DNA of 64,000 nucleotides from Pseudomonadota bacterium (GCA_023391815.1 JAEWAF010000097.1:113968-177967); one strand, 5' to 3'; shown: positions 9,601 to 17,121, numbered from the stretch's first letter. Translations and numbers: made by a program. Notes: generated by a model from the sequence alone, not told the origin.

Positions 9601-9876
9601 ACCATCAACGGCGCTCACACGTACGGCCTGGATCATCAGCTCGGTTCGATCGAGCCCGGCAAGCTCGCCGATCTGATCGTGCTCGATCGCGATCCGCTCC
9701 TCGACATTCGCAATACCAACAGCGTGCGCTACACGATGGTCAATGGTCGGCTGTACGACTCCGAGAGCATGAACGAGATCGGCAATTACAATCGGCCGCG
9801 TAGCAAGTTCTACTGGGAGCTCGGCGATGGTCACGGCGTCGATTGGAGTCCGGCGTGGACCGGGCACAGTCACTGA
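6622..9876 (+). CDS. Exported beta-propeller/amidohydrolase fusion protein
   Basis: 1084 residues with an N-terminal signal peptide (ALVIWGALGAVLAAHTSSAA). Residues ~35-640 contain TolB/PD40-type propeller blades (repeated SPDG or SRDG followed by I/V-A-F or Y, as in VSPDGKTIAFD and FSPDGKSLVYLSD). Residues ~650-1065 form an amidohydrolase domain: FVNARILPM start, metal-binding FDAHGHID, LEHNLP, NVGSHGQ and LGSIEPGKLADLIVLDRDP. It is a periplasmic or secreted metal-dependent hydrolase of the imidazolonepropionase/prolidase-like group, with the propeller perhaps gating peptide-like substrates. Exact substrate unknown. Confidence 0.88.
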   Translation: MSGRSNARPALVIWGALGAVLAAHTSSAADEQPAYRDIDFTASEGTWMSLDVSPDGKTIAFDLLNDIYVMPAEGGVAKPIHSGPAVQRSPQFSPDGKSLVYLSDETGADNIWISALDGSGARQISKENLAMITGPAWSHDGRSIVAIKTNASTHEMKRSEVRRFFLDGAAEQVVVSPPESGKDVQEPRLASDGRYLYYTERKGGEHYVYLNTGLSNFVIRRLDLRTGESLDLIAGFGSATTPQVSPDAKTVAFIRRVGSKTVLFRYDVAAGTQHPVYQELDRDLQGDYIPQEHYYPAFGWFPDNRHVAIWGKGRLLKVDVQTGQATQIPFQAPAHHRIHKTLRAQLEAAPSEFDVRIFRQLAVSPSGELVFRALGKLWRQDLAGQRAPQRLTKSVQAESEPMWSPDGRTLAYVEWNDETGSTLKLRSANGKEKVIASSRGAIRQPQFSRDGRRVAYRIMEPDNSMGGAADRVGIYLVNVDGSGGKFLTEASGLAQFSPDDQRIYFFGSPDFYGRKAVLLRSIGVDGKDARDVAYAETADTGDFVLSPDGQWLAFKEFNQLYVMPYKESDKAFAVTAVGNNAARRLTATDGFELVWTPDSSKMIWMLGRDLYVSSPTDSGVVESAQRAIALRATGDVPRGAVAFVNARILPMTKEDIIERGTVIVEGNRIKAVGPMGSVAVPRGAKVIDLGGKTLMPGMFDAHGHIDCCYMTGVTPVKRPTHYAALAYGVTTNFDPYSNELTSYEATEMTQAGEMVGPRWLSTGFVIYGRSGKPDRVFNQIRNLDDARAIVRRKQAIGGHILKSYKLTTRQQKQWLLQAAAEGGLMVDAEGAGHFYDNVSMILDGTTNLEHNLPVATYYDDLLQLFKSANMSNTPTLIVTFGELFGENYIYQHQEPWKESKVRTYIPGVNNAYNPITGAGEAPLYVRGMQSIHYADELYDIGFRSVGRSVKRLDDAGVTINVGSHGQASGIAIHWEMQLLAEGGMSPMRILRAATINGAHTYGLDHQLGSIEPGKLADLIVLDRDPLLDIRNTNSVRYTMVNGRLYDSESMNEIGNYNRPRSKFYWELGDGHGVDWSPAWTGHSH

Positions 9877-10043
9877 CCTCAATCGTGGATAGTTCGCACG
9901 GCGCGCGGTGATCTCGCTACAGATATAACCTACGCCGGCCTCGGTTATTTCTTGCGTGCCGTGCGCATCTCCGCATGCAACTCCACGCGGCGCCACGCGT
10001 TTAACTCTGCGATGTCGGGCGCAGCATCGATGAGGGTAATTTC

Positions 10044-10066
10044 CCCTCCGTGAGTCGCACGGAGGG
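10044..10066 (+). promoter_or_regulatory. Perfect 9-bp inverted repeat in the leader of the Q/N-rich gene
   Basis: CCCTCCGTG (10044-10052) and CACGGAGGG (10058-10066) flank a 5-base loop, 41 bp upstream of the ATG at 10108. It could be an operator or an mRNA leader hairpin. There is no following T-run. The preceding 9877-10043 shows no gene. Confidence 0.4.
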
Positions 10067-10107
10067 CCTCATAGAGAAGTCAACGCGCCACTCGAGGAGA
10101 CTTTCAA

Positions 10108-10395
10108 ATGGCGAACGAGCGTAACAATCCTGAGGAAAGGAATCGCAATCAGCAGGCCGGCAGCGATGCCAATCGCAATCAGCAGCAACAGACGTCACAA
10201 GGTGGCAGGCAGCAGGGTCAGAGCCAGGTACGTCAGGATCAGCAGGGCGGCGGGTCGCGATCGGGACAGCAGAGTCAGGAGAGCGGACAGCGCAATCAAC
10301 CCGGCCAATCGTCGGGCCAGATGCGCTCACCGCAGCAAGGCGGCAATCGCACCGAGCAGCAGGACCAGGGCCAGAACAAGGATCGTAACCGCTGA
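10108..10395 (+). CDS. Low-complexity Q/N/G/R-rich hydrophilic protein
   Basis: 95 residues, made almost entirely of Q, N, R, G, S, D and E with no hydrophobic core, cysteine or signal peptide, so it should be cytoplasmic and disordered. It resembles bacterial hydrophilin or stress-type small proteins in composition, but I recognise no family. GAGGAG lies 10-15 bases before the ATG, and a strong terminator follows the stop by ~20 bp, so it is a single-gene transcription unit. That tight framing argues that it is a real gene despite its composition. Confidence 0.7.
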   Translation: MANERNNPEERNRNQQAGSDANRNQQQQTSQGGRQQGQSQVRQDQQGGGSRSGQQSQESGQRNQPGQSSGQMRSPQQGGNRTEQQDQGQNKDRNR

Positions 10396-10414
10396 AGTAG
10401 CAGTGTAGCTTCGA

Positions 10415-10446
10415 AGCCAGCCGACCCCGGTCGGCTGGCTTTTCAT
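10415..10446 (+). terminator. Rho-independent terminator
   Basis: A perfect 10-bp stem, AGCCAGCCGA (10415-10424) with TCGGCTGGCT (10431-10440), has a 6-base loop and is followed by TTTCATTT. It closes the Q/N-rich gene and also sits just beyond the end of the convergent Dabb gene. Confidence 0.9.
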
Positions 10447-10462
10447 TTGGCGATGAGTTGAA

Positions 10463-10741
10463 TCAAACCTCGTAGTCCAGCACCCAGCGGTCCGAGACCA
10501 GGCTGCCGACTACTTGCTTCACCGGCACGTGCACCGGATGGTCGGCATAGGCGTTCAGCGCCGCCCGGTCCGTGAACTCGCTGTACAGACCGAGATCGAC
10601 CGGCGAACCTTCCGCGAAGTTCAGACCCACCTCCAGGCTCACGAGCCCCGGAATCTTGCCGCGCATGCTCTCCAGCTCCTGCTTGACTCGCGCCGCGCCC
10701 GCCTTGTTCTTGAGCCGCCACAGGACGATGTGCTTGACCAT
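10463..10741 (-). CDS. Dabb-domain (stress-responsive A/B barrel) protein
   Basis: 92 residues starting MVKHIVLWRLK, the standard opening of the dimeric alpha-beta-barrel Dabb family, with conserved SLEVGLNF and the DHPVHVPVKQ histidine segment. GGAG lies upstream of the ATG at 10741. Members range from olivetolic-acid-cyclase-like enzymes to proteins of unknown role; no function can be assigned here. It is the last gene of a minus-strand run (FtrA, MFS, Dabb), 11 bp after the MFS stop. Confidence 0.85.
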   Translation of the reverse strand: MVKHIVLWRLKNKAGAARVKQELESMRGKIPGLVSLEVGLNFAEGSPVDLGLYSEFTDRAALNAYADHPVHVPVKQVVGSLVSDRWVLDYEV

Positions 10742-10752
10742 TGTTCGCTCCA

Positions 10753-11937
10753 CTATTGGGACCGCGATAGTACCGCGTCGGCGAGTTGCACGCGGCGGAG
10801 TGCCAGGAACGCCACGAGCAGGATCGACCAACCCACGGTCAGCACGATGGGGATGAGCTCCAATCCCCAGCGCTGAGCGATCAACCCGCAGAGCGCGGGC
10901 AATGCAGCCAACCCCACAGCGCCCATCGATACCTGGAAGCCGACGGTGTTCGCCGTGTGTCGCGGGCCGACGCGCGCGGGGGTGGTTGCAATCAGGGAAG
11001 GGAAGATCGGGCCGGCGGCAAATCCCATCAATGCGATGGCGAATGTGTCCACCATGGGATGCAGGTCGAGCACCAACGTCACCACGCCGGCGAGCGCGGC
11101 GATCATACAGAGCTTCACTATCGATTCCGGGTTGACGTTCGATGGCAGGAACGCGTAACCGAGCCGACTTGCGAACAGCCCGCCCCAATACAGCGTTACC
11201 GCCGTGCCCGCCGAGGCGGTGGAAATGCCGCGAGCTTCATATAACAACGAGAACACCCACGCACCCGCCGCCGCTTCGCAGCCGGTGTAGATCAAGAACA
11301 CCAGCAACGACAGCTGAATCTTGCCGAGCTGCAATGTTTCCAACACGCGCGCCGGCCGGTGATGTTCTTCATGAGTGGCGAGGGGAGGCGGCCACTCGCG
11401 TCGAGACAGAATGAATGCGATCGCGAGAACGATCTCGACACCGACGATGATCCGATAGCCGAGTTGCCAGGGGCGCCCGGCCGTCAGCACGGCTGTCATC
11501 AACGCAGGTCCCGCGGCCGCGCCGACGCCATAGAACGCGTGCAGGACATTGACCAGCCGCGCCGAATAGCGAGTCGCGGCGTGAGTGTTGATCGCGGCGT
11601 CGATGGCGCCGGCGCCGAAGCCCGTCAGCAATCCGAGCGACACGAGAACGATCCACGAGGGCGCGATGGTATAGCCGAACAGGGCGATGGCGGTCAGTGC
11701 GCACGAGAGCGCGAGCAGTTCGCCTATGCCCAGCCGTCTCAGGATGACGCCAGTGGCGGTGCTCGCCATCACGGAGCCCGCGGTTACCATGATGAACAGC
11801 GGACCGAGCGCGTCTTGATGTAATCCAAAGTAAGTACGCAGCGCCGGCCACGCGACACCGATCACGGCATCCGGCAGGCCGAGCGCGATGAATCCAACGA
11901 AGCTCAGGACGAGCAGTAACTTGTTCGGGCGTGACAT
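10753..11937 (-). CDS. MFS transporter
   Basis: 394 residues from the ATG at 11937 (MSRPNKLLLVLSFVGFIALGLPDAVIGVAW); a much longer open frame upstream overlaps the ftrA gene and is not coding in this frame. About 12 hydrophobic helices are visible, with a FucP/YbjJ-like pattern (GAGAIDAAINTHAATRYSAR; AAGPIFPSLIATTPARVG). The substrate is unknown. It is 11 bp downstream of ftrA, so it is probably in its operon and could export or import the regulator's effector. Confidence 0.85.
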   Translation of the reverse strand: MSRPNKLLLVLSFVGFIALGLPDAVIGVAWPALRTYFGLHQDALGPLFIMVTAGSVMASTATGVILRRLGIGELLALSCALTAIALFGYTIAPSWIVLVSLGLLTGFGAGAIDAAINTHAATRYSARLVNVLHAFYGVGAAAGPALMTAVLTAGRPWQLGYRIIVGVEIVLAIAFILSRREWPPPLATHEEHHRPARVLETLQLGKIQLSLLVFLIYTGCEAAAGAWVFSLLYEARGISTASAGTAVTLYWGGLFASRLGYAFLPSNVNPESIVKLCMIAALAGVVTLVLDLHPMVDTFAIALMGFAAGPIFPSLIATTPARVGPRHTANTVGFQVSMGAVGLAALPALCGLIAQRWGLELIPIVLTVGWSILLVAFLALRRVQLADAVLSRSQ

Positions 11938-11948
11938 GAAGCGGCGGG

Positions 11949-12920
11949 TCAGCGGCTCGCAAACTGGCGACGATACATGGCCGGGCTGGTGCCCGCCACT
12001 CGACGGAAGTGGCGCCGAAATGTTTCTTGCGATTTGAACCCGACTGCCTCGGCGACGCGAGGCAGCGAGTGGCGGCTCGTTTGTAACATGTCCTTGGCGA
12101 GGGCGACGCGCTCGCGGATCAACCATTCGTACGGCCCGAAGCCAACGGTCTCCTGGAACTGACGTTGTAGCGTGCGAGGGCTCATGGACGCCCGCCGTGC
12201 GAGCGTTCGCAATGTATGCGCCTGTGAAGGATGCGCGCGAACCCAGTCGATGAGTTTCGACAGACGATTGCGATCGTCTTGAGGCAGGGGGCGAGGCAGA
12301 TACTGAGCCTGGCCACCTTCGCGATGGGGCGGAATGACCAGGCGCTGCGCGACCTGATTCGCGATCCTGGCGCCATAGTCCCGTCGCACCAGATGCAGCA
12401 GCATGTCCAATCCGGCGGCCGAACCGGCCGAGGTGAGCACTTGGCCCGAATCTATATAAAGCGAGTTGGGTTCCACCGTGACGCTCGGATAACGTTTGCT
12501 CAGACGCTCGGCATAGCGCCAGTGAGTCGTGACAGTGCGGCCGTCGAGGACGCCGGCGGCGGCGAGCACGAACACACCTGAACAAATCGTGCAAAGGCGA
12601 GCGCCTCGCTCATAAGCTGCGCGAATCCGGCGTAGCAAGGCGGGCGGCGGCAGCTCGTCTGCGTTCCGCCAGCCTGGAATGACGATGGTGTCCGCCTCAT
12701 CCAGCAACGACAGCGAGTTCGGCACGCGCACTTCGATGCCGCCCGCCGCGCGTAACGGGCCGCGCTCAGCAGCGCACACCGCGAAGTCATACCAATCCAC
12801 GCCCAGTTCGGGCCGGTCCAAGGCGAACAGCTCGACCACACAGCCGAACTCGAAGGTGCACAGCCCGTCGTAAGCGACGGCCACGACGCGATGACGGTTG
12901 GGGCGGGCTTTTCTGCTCAT
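11949..12920 (-). CDS. ftrA: FtrA/GlxA-family AraC-type transcriptional regulator
   Basis: 323 residues. Residues ~10-175 are a DJ-1/PfpI-type domain (VVAVAYDGLCTFEFGCVVELFAL) with the nucleophile-elbow cysteine in LCTICSGVFVLAAAGVLDG. Residues ~220-320 are an AraC HTH pair (LRTLARRASMSPRTLQRQF; RVAEAVGFKSQETFRRHFRR). This is the FtrA subgroup, which is commonly found beside a rhodanese gene, as here (13014, divergent). It likely activates the divergent rhodanese and/or its own operon; the ligand is unknown. Confidence 0.87.
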   Translation of the reverse strand: MSRKARPNRHRVVAVAYDGLCTFEFGCVVELFALDRPELGVDWYDFAVCAAERGPLRAAGGIEVRVPNSLSLLDEADTIVIPGWRNADELPPPALLRRIRAAYERGARLCTICSGVFVLAAAGVLDGRTVTTHWRYAERLSKRYPSVTVEPNSLYIDSGQVLTSAGSAAGLDMLLHLVRRDYGARIANQVAQRLVIPPHREGGQAQYLPRPLPQDDRNRLSKLIDWVRAHPSQAHTLRTLARRASMSPRTLQRQFQETVGFGPYEWLIRERVALAKDMLQTSRHSLPRVAEAVGFKSQETFRRHFRRVAGTSPAMYRRQFASR

Positions 12921-13013
12921 GGCGCGATGTTACCGGTCTATGGCGTCGGCGCCAGTAGGTGCGCCGGCGAGTTTTGCACAGAATGCCTGCACCGACTGAG
13001 CCTGGAGGCACTT

Positions 13014-13406
13014 ATGACATCCGCTGTGACCGCCATCGCGCCCGCTGCCAGCGACCGAGCGCTGAAACATTTCGAAACGGCGCTCGAGTTCGAAACCGAC
13101 TGCTGGGATGTGCACGACGCGCTATCGAGCGGCAAGCAGGACTTCGTGCTCCTCGACGTGCGTAGCCACGAGTTGTATGAAAAGGGTCATGTGCCGGGCG
13201 CCGTGAGCCTGCCCCATGGCAAGATCATCGAAGGAACGTTGCGCGAATATCCCTCCAGCACGGTGTTCGTGGTGTATTGCGCGGGGCCTCACTGCAATGG
13301 GGCCCATCGTGGCGCGATCCGACTGGCGCGGCTCGGCCGGCCTGTGAAGTTGATGATCGGCGGCATCACCGGCTGGCTGGATGAAGGCTTCGCCTTGCAA
13401 CGCTAG
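13014..13406 (+). CDS. Rhodanese-like sulfurtransferase domain protein
   Basis: 130 residues starting at ATG 13014, preceded by GGAGG at 5-base spacing. A single rhodanese domain: DFVLLDVRSHELYEKGHVPGAVSLPH, then the active-site loop VVYCAGPHCNGAHRGA with Cys89 as the candidate persulfide carrier, and IGGITGWLDEGF at the end. The CAGPHCNG loop matches the subgroup usually encoded next to FtrA-type regulators. It is probably cytoplasmic and transfers sulfur to or from an unknown acceptor. Confidence 0.88.
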   Translation: MTSAVTAIAPAASDRALKHFETALEFETDCWDVHDALSSGKQDFVLLDVRSHELYEKGHVPGAVSLPHGKIIEGTLREYPSSTVFVVYCAGPHCNGAHRGAIRLARLGRPVKLMIGGITGWLDEGFALQR

Positions 13407-13418
13407 CAGTGCTGGCGA

Positions 13419-13434
13419 AAGCCCCCGCGGGCTT
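13419..13434 (+). terminator. Weak hairpin after the rhodanese gene
   Basis: AAGCCC (13419-13424) pairs with GGGCTT (13429-13434) around CCGC, 12 bp after the stop, followed by CTAAT rather than a T-run. It is a candidate weak terminator. Confidence 0.35.
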
Positions 13435-13447
13435 CTAATCTTGCGGT

Positions 13448-13867
13448 ATGCCGAACATCAGCATCCGCGCGGTCATGCTTGCAACTCTTGCCGTCCTGGG
13501 CATCGACATCGTCACCGGTATGGTGTTGACGCAGATGTTCGGCGGTCCGGGCCTGGATTCCGGCCTCACCCAGGACGAAATCCGCCGCGCGTACCAGGTG
13601 TTGATGCAGGATGTGCGCTATCTGACGTTGGGCATGATCTTCGGCACTGCATCGACCGTGCTCGGCGGTTATCTCGCCGCCCGGCTCGCGCGCAGCATGC
13701 CGTATTTCAATGCGCTGGCCTTCGGCGTACTGGGCATGCTGATCAGCATGATCGGCACGGGCGATCTGCCGACCTGGTTCAAAGTGGTCGGCCTGCTGTT
13801 GAGCCTGCCCGCCGCGGTGCTGGGCGGGCATCTCGCCAAGTTGCGGATGAGCAAATCCACCTCATGA
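13448..13867 (+). CDS. Small four-helix membrane protein, unknown function
   Basis: 139 residues with four likely membrane segments: ~9-28, ~57-77, ~83-103 and ~108-127 (AVMLATLAVLGIDIVTGMVL; LTLGMIFGTASTVLGGYLAA; FNALAFGVLGMLISMIG; VVGLLLSLPAAVLGGHLA). It has no recognised catalytic motif or family. Its last bases overlap the stop of the convergent VOC gene by 6 bp. Confidence 0.7.
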   Translation: MPNISIRAVMLATLAVLGIDIVTGMVLTQMFGGPGLDSGLTQDEIRRAYQVLMQDVRYLTLGMIFGTASTVLGGYLAARLARSMPYFNALAFGVLGMLISMIGTGDLPTWFKVVGLLLSLPAAVLGGHLAKLRMSKSTS

Positions 13868-14245
13868 GCCGCTGCCGTACGGCCGTGTGATGATTTCCAG
13901 GTAGTGGCCGTTGGGATCGTTCCAATACACGCCGCGACCGCCGTCGTTGCGATTGATCTCGAACGGGCGGGAGTGCCTCGGGTCCGCCCAATATTCCAGC
14001 TGACGTTGCTGGATGCGTCCGAAGATCGCGTCGAATTCGCTTTCGCTCACCAGGAACGCGTAATGCTCGATCACCGGGACGGAGTCGGTATCGATGTAGT
14101 CGAGCGTGACCCCGTTATGCAGATTGACAGTCCAGAACGGGCCGAATCGCGTCGGCTCGGCCAGCCCGAGAATCTCCGCAAGAAAGGTCGCCGATGCTCG
14201 CGCGTCCTTCGCGTGCACGATGGTGTGATTGAGCTGAATGGTCAT
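13862..14245 (-). CDS. VOC-family protein
   Basis: 127 residues from ATG 14245 (MTIQLNHTIVHAKDARASATFLAEILGL), chosen because GGGAG lies just upstream; a longer frame to 14278 adds an unlikely leader. The two VOC half-barrels are visible, with metal-ligand-like His7, His70 and the terminal GVYWNDPNGHYLEIIT strand with Glu. It is probably a small-molecule-binding or metal-dependent enzyme; substrate unknown. Confidence 0.85.
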   Translation of the reverse strand: MTIQLNHTIVHAKDARASATFLAEILGLAEPTRFGPFWTVNLHNGVTLDYIDTDSVPVIEHYAFLVSESEFDAIFGRIQQRQLEYWADPRHSRPFEINRNDGGRGVYWNDPNGHYLEIITRPYGSGS

Positions 14246-14401
14246 GCGAACTCCCGAACATGGATCGCCGGTCTGCACGGCATTTCGTTACACGCTCGCA
14301 GTGTGACTAAAACTCAGCCGGCAATATAGGCAATCTCGCCGTATTGGCCGGCGTGATGGCTTCGTATCTTGGCGGGGCAATTCCATCTCGCGGAGAACAT
14401 C

Positions 14402-14674
14402 ATGCCTCGTTATCTCATCGAACGTACTTTTCCCGACGGTCTCGGCCTGCCTACCAACGCCGAAGGCGCCAAGGCGGCCACGACGGTGATCGCCAACAAC
14501 GCCCAGGAGGGCGTGACCTGGGTGCATTCCTACGTGACCCCGGATCGCAAGAAGACGTTTTGCATTTACGACGGGCCCTCGCCGGAGGCGATTCGATCCG
14601 TGGCCGGCCGCAATGGCCTGCCCATCGACCGCATCTCCGAAGTCCGCGTGCTCGATCCTTATTTCCTGTACTGA
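14402..14674 (+). CDS. DUF4242 (SCO4226-like) small protein
   Basis: 90 residues starting MPRYLIERTFPDGLGLP, with GVTWVHSYVTPDRKKTFCIYDGPSPEAIRSVAGRNGLP, which is diagnostic of DUF4242, a ferredoxin-like alpha+beta fold with a nickel-binding member in Streptomyces. GGAG precedes ATG 14402. It is followed 80 bp later by a LuxR-type ATPase regulator on the same strand, a neighbour that might control it. The biochemical role is unknown. Confidence 0.83.
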   Translation: MPRYLIERTFPDGLGLPTNAEGAKAATTVIANNAQEGVTWVHSYVTPDRKKTFCIYDGPSPEAIRSVAGRNGLPIDRISEVRVLDPYFLY

Positions 14675-14754
14675 CCCCGACCTCGCGGCCCGGCGTCGCC
14701 GCGCTATGATCCCCGGACCTTGGGGATCGACGCGGTGGCGTGACGGGCCCGGGC

Positions 14755-15966
14755 ATGAGGCTGTTGGAGCGGGATCAACTGCTGACCTCGTTACAGGTGC
14801 TGCTGCGCGATGCCGCCGCGGGCCAGGGCAGCTTGTTGTTCATCGAAGGCGAGGCGGGCATCGGCAAGACGTCGCTCTTGCGAGCCTTCGCCGAATCCCA
14901 GCGCGCCCATGTGCCGGTGTACTGGGGGAATTGCGACGCCTTACGGACACCGCGACCGCTCGGTCCTTTGTTCGATATCGCCGGTCAGATCAAAGGGGAG
15001 TTGCAGAGCGCGCTCCACGCCGGTGCCGGGCATCTGCAAATCTTCAGCAGCTTTGTGACCGAGCTGACGCGCGCGCCGGCGTTGGTCGTGCTCGAGGATT
15101 TGCAGTGGGCGGAGGAGGCGACACTCGATTTCCTGCGCTACGTGGGGCGACGTATCGGTCGCACTCATGCGCTGCTGGTGGTGAGCTTTCGTAATGACGA
15201 GGTGGGGCCGTCGCATCCGCTGCGTTTAGTGCTCGGCGATCTGGCTACCAGCGGTGCGAAGCGACTGTCACCTCAGCCCCTGTCGGTGGCCGCCATTCGA
15301 GAACTGATCGGCGAGCGCGATCTCGATGCCGCTCAGTTGCAAACAAAGACGGGCGGCAATCCTTTCTTTGTCACTGAAGTCATTGCGGCTGGTGGAGAGG
15401 TAATGCCGGCGACGGTACGTGACGCTGTGCTGGCGCGTGTTGCTCGGTTAGCGCCGTCCGCACGAGCAGTTCTCGACGCCGCTGCCGTTGCCGGTCCGCG
15501 AATCGAGCCCTGGTTGTTGGAAGAGCTGACCGCGGCGGAAAGCGGTTGGATCGATGAGTGCCTCGCGAGCGGCGTGCTGTGCGCACAGAACGGGGTTTTT
15601 ACATTTCGTCACGAGCTGGCGCGGCAAGCGGTGCTCGATGCGTTGACTCCAACGAAGGCCATGAGCCTGCATCGCATGGTGTTACAGGCACTGCGATCGT
15701 CCTCCGGAGCAGCTCTCGCGCGACTCTCATTCGATGACTCGGCTTCCGAATGTCAGCCGGCGGGGCTGACAATGAAGGAAGTCGAAGTGCTGGGATTGCT
15801 CTCGCTCGGGTTGCGTAACAAACAAATCGGTCAACGATTGCATCGTTCGGCGCGCACCATCGACCATCACCTGGCCGCGATCTTCACCAAGCTCGATGTT
15901 TCAACCCGAGCCGAGGCGGTCAGCGCGGCGTACCGCCTCGGGATCGTTTCAGCAAAGGCGCCGTAG
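14755..15966 (+). CDS. Compact LuxR-type regulator with an AAA ATPase domain
   Basis: 403 residues from ATG 14755 (MRLLERDQLLTSLQ); GTG 14740 is an alternative. Residues ~10-290 are a STAND/AAA module with Walker A GEAGIGKTS (32-40) and Walker B LVVLEDLQWAEEATLDFLRY. Residues ~335-400 are a LuxR HTH (LTMKEVEVLGLLSLGLRNKQIGQRL..ARTIDHHLAAIFTKL). LAL-family proteins are usually ~900 residues with a long TPR sensor between these parts. Here the ATPase leads almost directly into the HTH, so the sensor is missing, either a natural mini-form or an internal deletion that kept the frame. Confidence 0.85.
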   Translation: MRLLERDQLLTSLQVLLRDAAAGQGSLLFIEGEAGIGKTSLLRAFAESQRAHVPVYWGNCDALRTPRPLGPLFDIAGQIKGELQSALHAGAGHLQIFSSFVTELTRAPALVVLEDLQWAEEATLDFLRYVGRRIGRTHALLVVSFRNDEVGPSHPLRLVLGDLATSGAKRLSPQPLSVAAIRELIGERDLDAAQLQTKTGGNPFFVTEVIAAGGEVMPATVRDAVLARVARLAPSARAVLDAAAVAGPRIEPWLLEELTAAESGWIDECLASGVLCAQNGVFTFRHELARQAVLDALTPTKAMSLHRMVLQALRSSSGAALARLSFDDSASECQPAGLTMKEVEVLGLLSLGLRNKQIGQRLHRSARTIDHHLAAIFTKLDVSTRAEAVSAAYRLGIVSAKAP

Positions 15967-15973
15967 CGCTAGC

Positions 15974-16540
15974 TCACCTCTCCGGCTGTGTCGTGGTCAC
16001 GCCCGCCGGCAAATCGTCGCGAACGGTATCGCGACGCTCACACTCCGCCTTGTCGATGCCACGCATTCTGGAGCAATCGGGTTTGCCGGGGTTGCCCACA
16101 CCGCGTGACGCGGCGGGAACGCCTTGCTGGAAATTGGCCGCGTTGTTGGCTCTCGAGTGGGCCGAATTCACCATCTGCTGGTCGGTCATCTGGCTTGGGT
16201 GCATGGGCTGCGTCGGCTGAATAGTCACGCCGGGCTGCATGGGCTGTGTCGGCTGCGCGGGTTGCGTGAACTGCGCGGACGGCGGCGTAACTCCAGGCGG
16301 CGGCATCGGGGTCGCGGATGGCGGCGGGATCGTCGGTTGACGCACCGGGGCCGCTATCCCTGGCGGGCTGTTCGGGATGCCCGCGGTGTTGACCGCGTTC
16401 GGCGCGGTGTTGGACGCATGGTTGCTCGCGTTGCTTGCGAGGTGGGCCCCGGTGTGCCCAGTGTGGCCCCCGCCATGAGTCCCGGCCGTCGCCAATCCCG
16501 CCAGACCCATGCTCGCTAATATGTAAATCGCTGTACGCAT
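15974..16540 (-). CDS. Secreted proline/glutamine/threonine-rich protein
   Basis: 188 residues from ATG 16540 (MRTAIYILASMGLAGLATAG, a signal peptide). The mature chain begins with a GGGHTGHTGAH segment and an Asn/Ala-rich stretch, then a low-complexity PPP/QPTQPMQP region (about residues 60-120). It ends in a charged tail with a possible disulfide pair (DCSRMRGIDKAECERR). The tail suggests a periplasmic or envelope protein; no family is recognised. It converges on the LuxR-type gene 8 bp away. Confidence 0.65.
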   Translation of the reverse strand: MRTAIYILASMGLAGLATAGTHGGGHTGHTGAHLASNASNHASNTAPNAVNTAGIPNSPPGIAAPVRQPTIPPPSATPMPPPGVTPPSAQFTQPAQPTQPMQPGVTIQPTQPMHPSQMTDQQMVNSAHSRANNAANFQQGVPAASRGVGNPGKPDCSRMRGIDKAECERRDTVRDDLPAGVTTTQPER

Positions 16541-16699
16541 TGGGCTTTCTCTTCCGGACTCGATGCCCGCGTAACGGGTCGGGAACAGGGTGGTTCCATG
16601 GGGCGCGGGCAGGCCCTGTGTCACTTTTTTTGGCCCGATCTGCATCTGTTATGCAGCACAGAGCGCCCCTACCATGCCGCCGTACTCAGGAGAAAAGCG

Positions 16700-16933
16700 A
16701 TGCGGATTGCCAAACCCCTGCTGCTGGTGACGACGCCGATCGGCGTGGCAGGCGCGATTTACGAGGCGTATCGACAGGCCGGTGGCCTGGTGATTCTGAT
16801 GGTGGCGCTGATGTCCCTGATCGCGGTCGCCTTCGGCTCATTGGTCTACACGATCCGTCGCGAGGCCGCCGAAGAAGCCCGGCGTAACGCGACCAAGCAG
16901 TCCCTCACGACAAGCGCAGCGGAGCCATCATGA
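16700..16933 (+). CDS. Small membrane protein, unknown
   Basis: 77 residues from ATG 16700, preceded by CAGGAG. Two hydrophobic stretches are present (LLLVTTPIGVAGAIYEAY and GGLVILMVALMSLIAVAFGSLVYTI), followed by a basic/acidic tail (IRREAAEEARRN). The stop overlaps the start of the next gene as ATGA, so the two are translationally coupled. No family is recognised. Confidence 0.7.
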   Translation: MRIAKPLLLVTTPIGVAGAIYEAYRQAGGLVILMVALMSLIAVAFGSLVYTIRREAAEEARRNATKQSLTTSAAEPS

Positions 16934-17121
16934 AAGAGCTCATCATCCTCACCATCATCGGTATCGTCATCAGTCTCGGGCACGCCATGTTCAGCATGGT
17001 GTCCGGCCCCACCGATTCCAAGCGCATGGTGAAGGCGCTGACCGTGCGCGTGGCGCTGTCGGTGGCGTTGTTTGCGTTCCTGATGATTGGCTGGTACATG
17101 GGAGCGCTGCAACCTCACTAA
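16930..17121 (+). CDS. DUF2909-like twin-transmembrane protein
   Basis: 63 residues: a first membrane helix (LIILTIIGIVISLGHAMFSM), a polar loop with SKRMVKALTVRV, and a second helix (ALSVALFAFLMIGWYMGAL). The K/R-R-x-x-x-ALT-x-RV-x-LS segment is the hallmark of the DUF2909 family, small inner-membrane proteins often found near cytochrome oxidase assembly genes in gammaproteobacteria. No oxidase genes lie nearby here. It is coupled to the gene before it by a 4-bp overlap. Confidence 0.75.
   Translation: MKELIILTIIGIVISLGHAMFSMVSGPTDSKRMVKALTVRVALSVALFAFLMIGWYMGALQPH

Noticed and set aside
6616..9996. Two long minus-strand open frames (496 and 526 codons) opposite the amidohydrolase gene
   Set aside because: Both mirror the codon periodicity of the plus-strand gene, which has a signal peptide, propeller repeats and metal motifs. 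Neither has a recognisable domain.
11938..12594. Upstream extension of the MFS frame to 12594
   Set aside because: The extension lies in the wrong frame over ftrA and has no membrane-protein character; the ATG at 11937 gives a normal MFS N-terminus.
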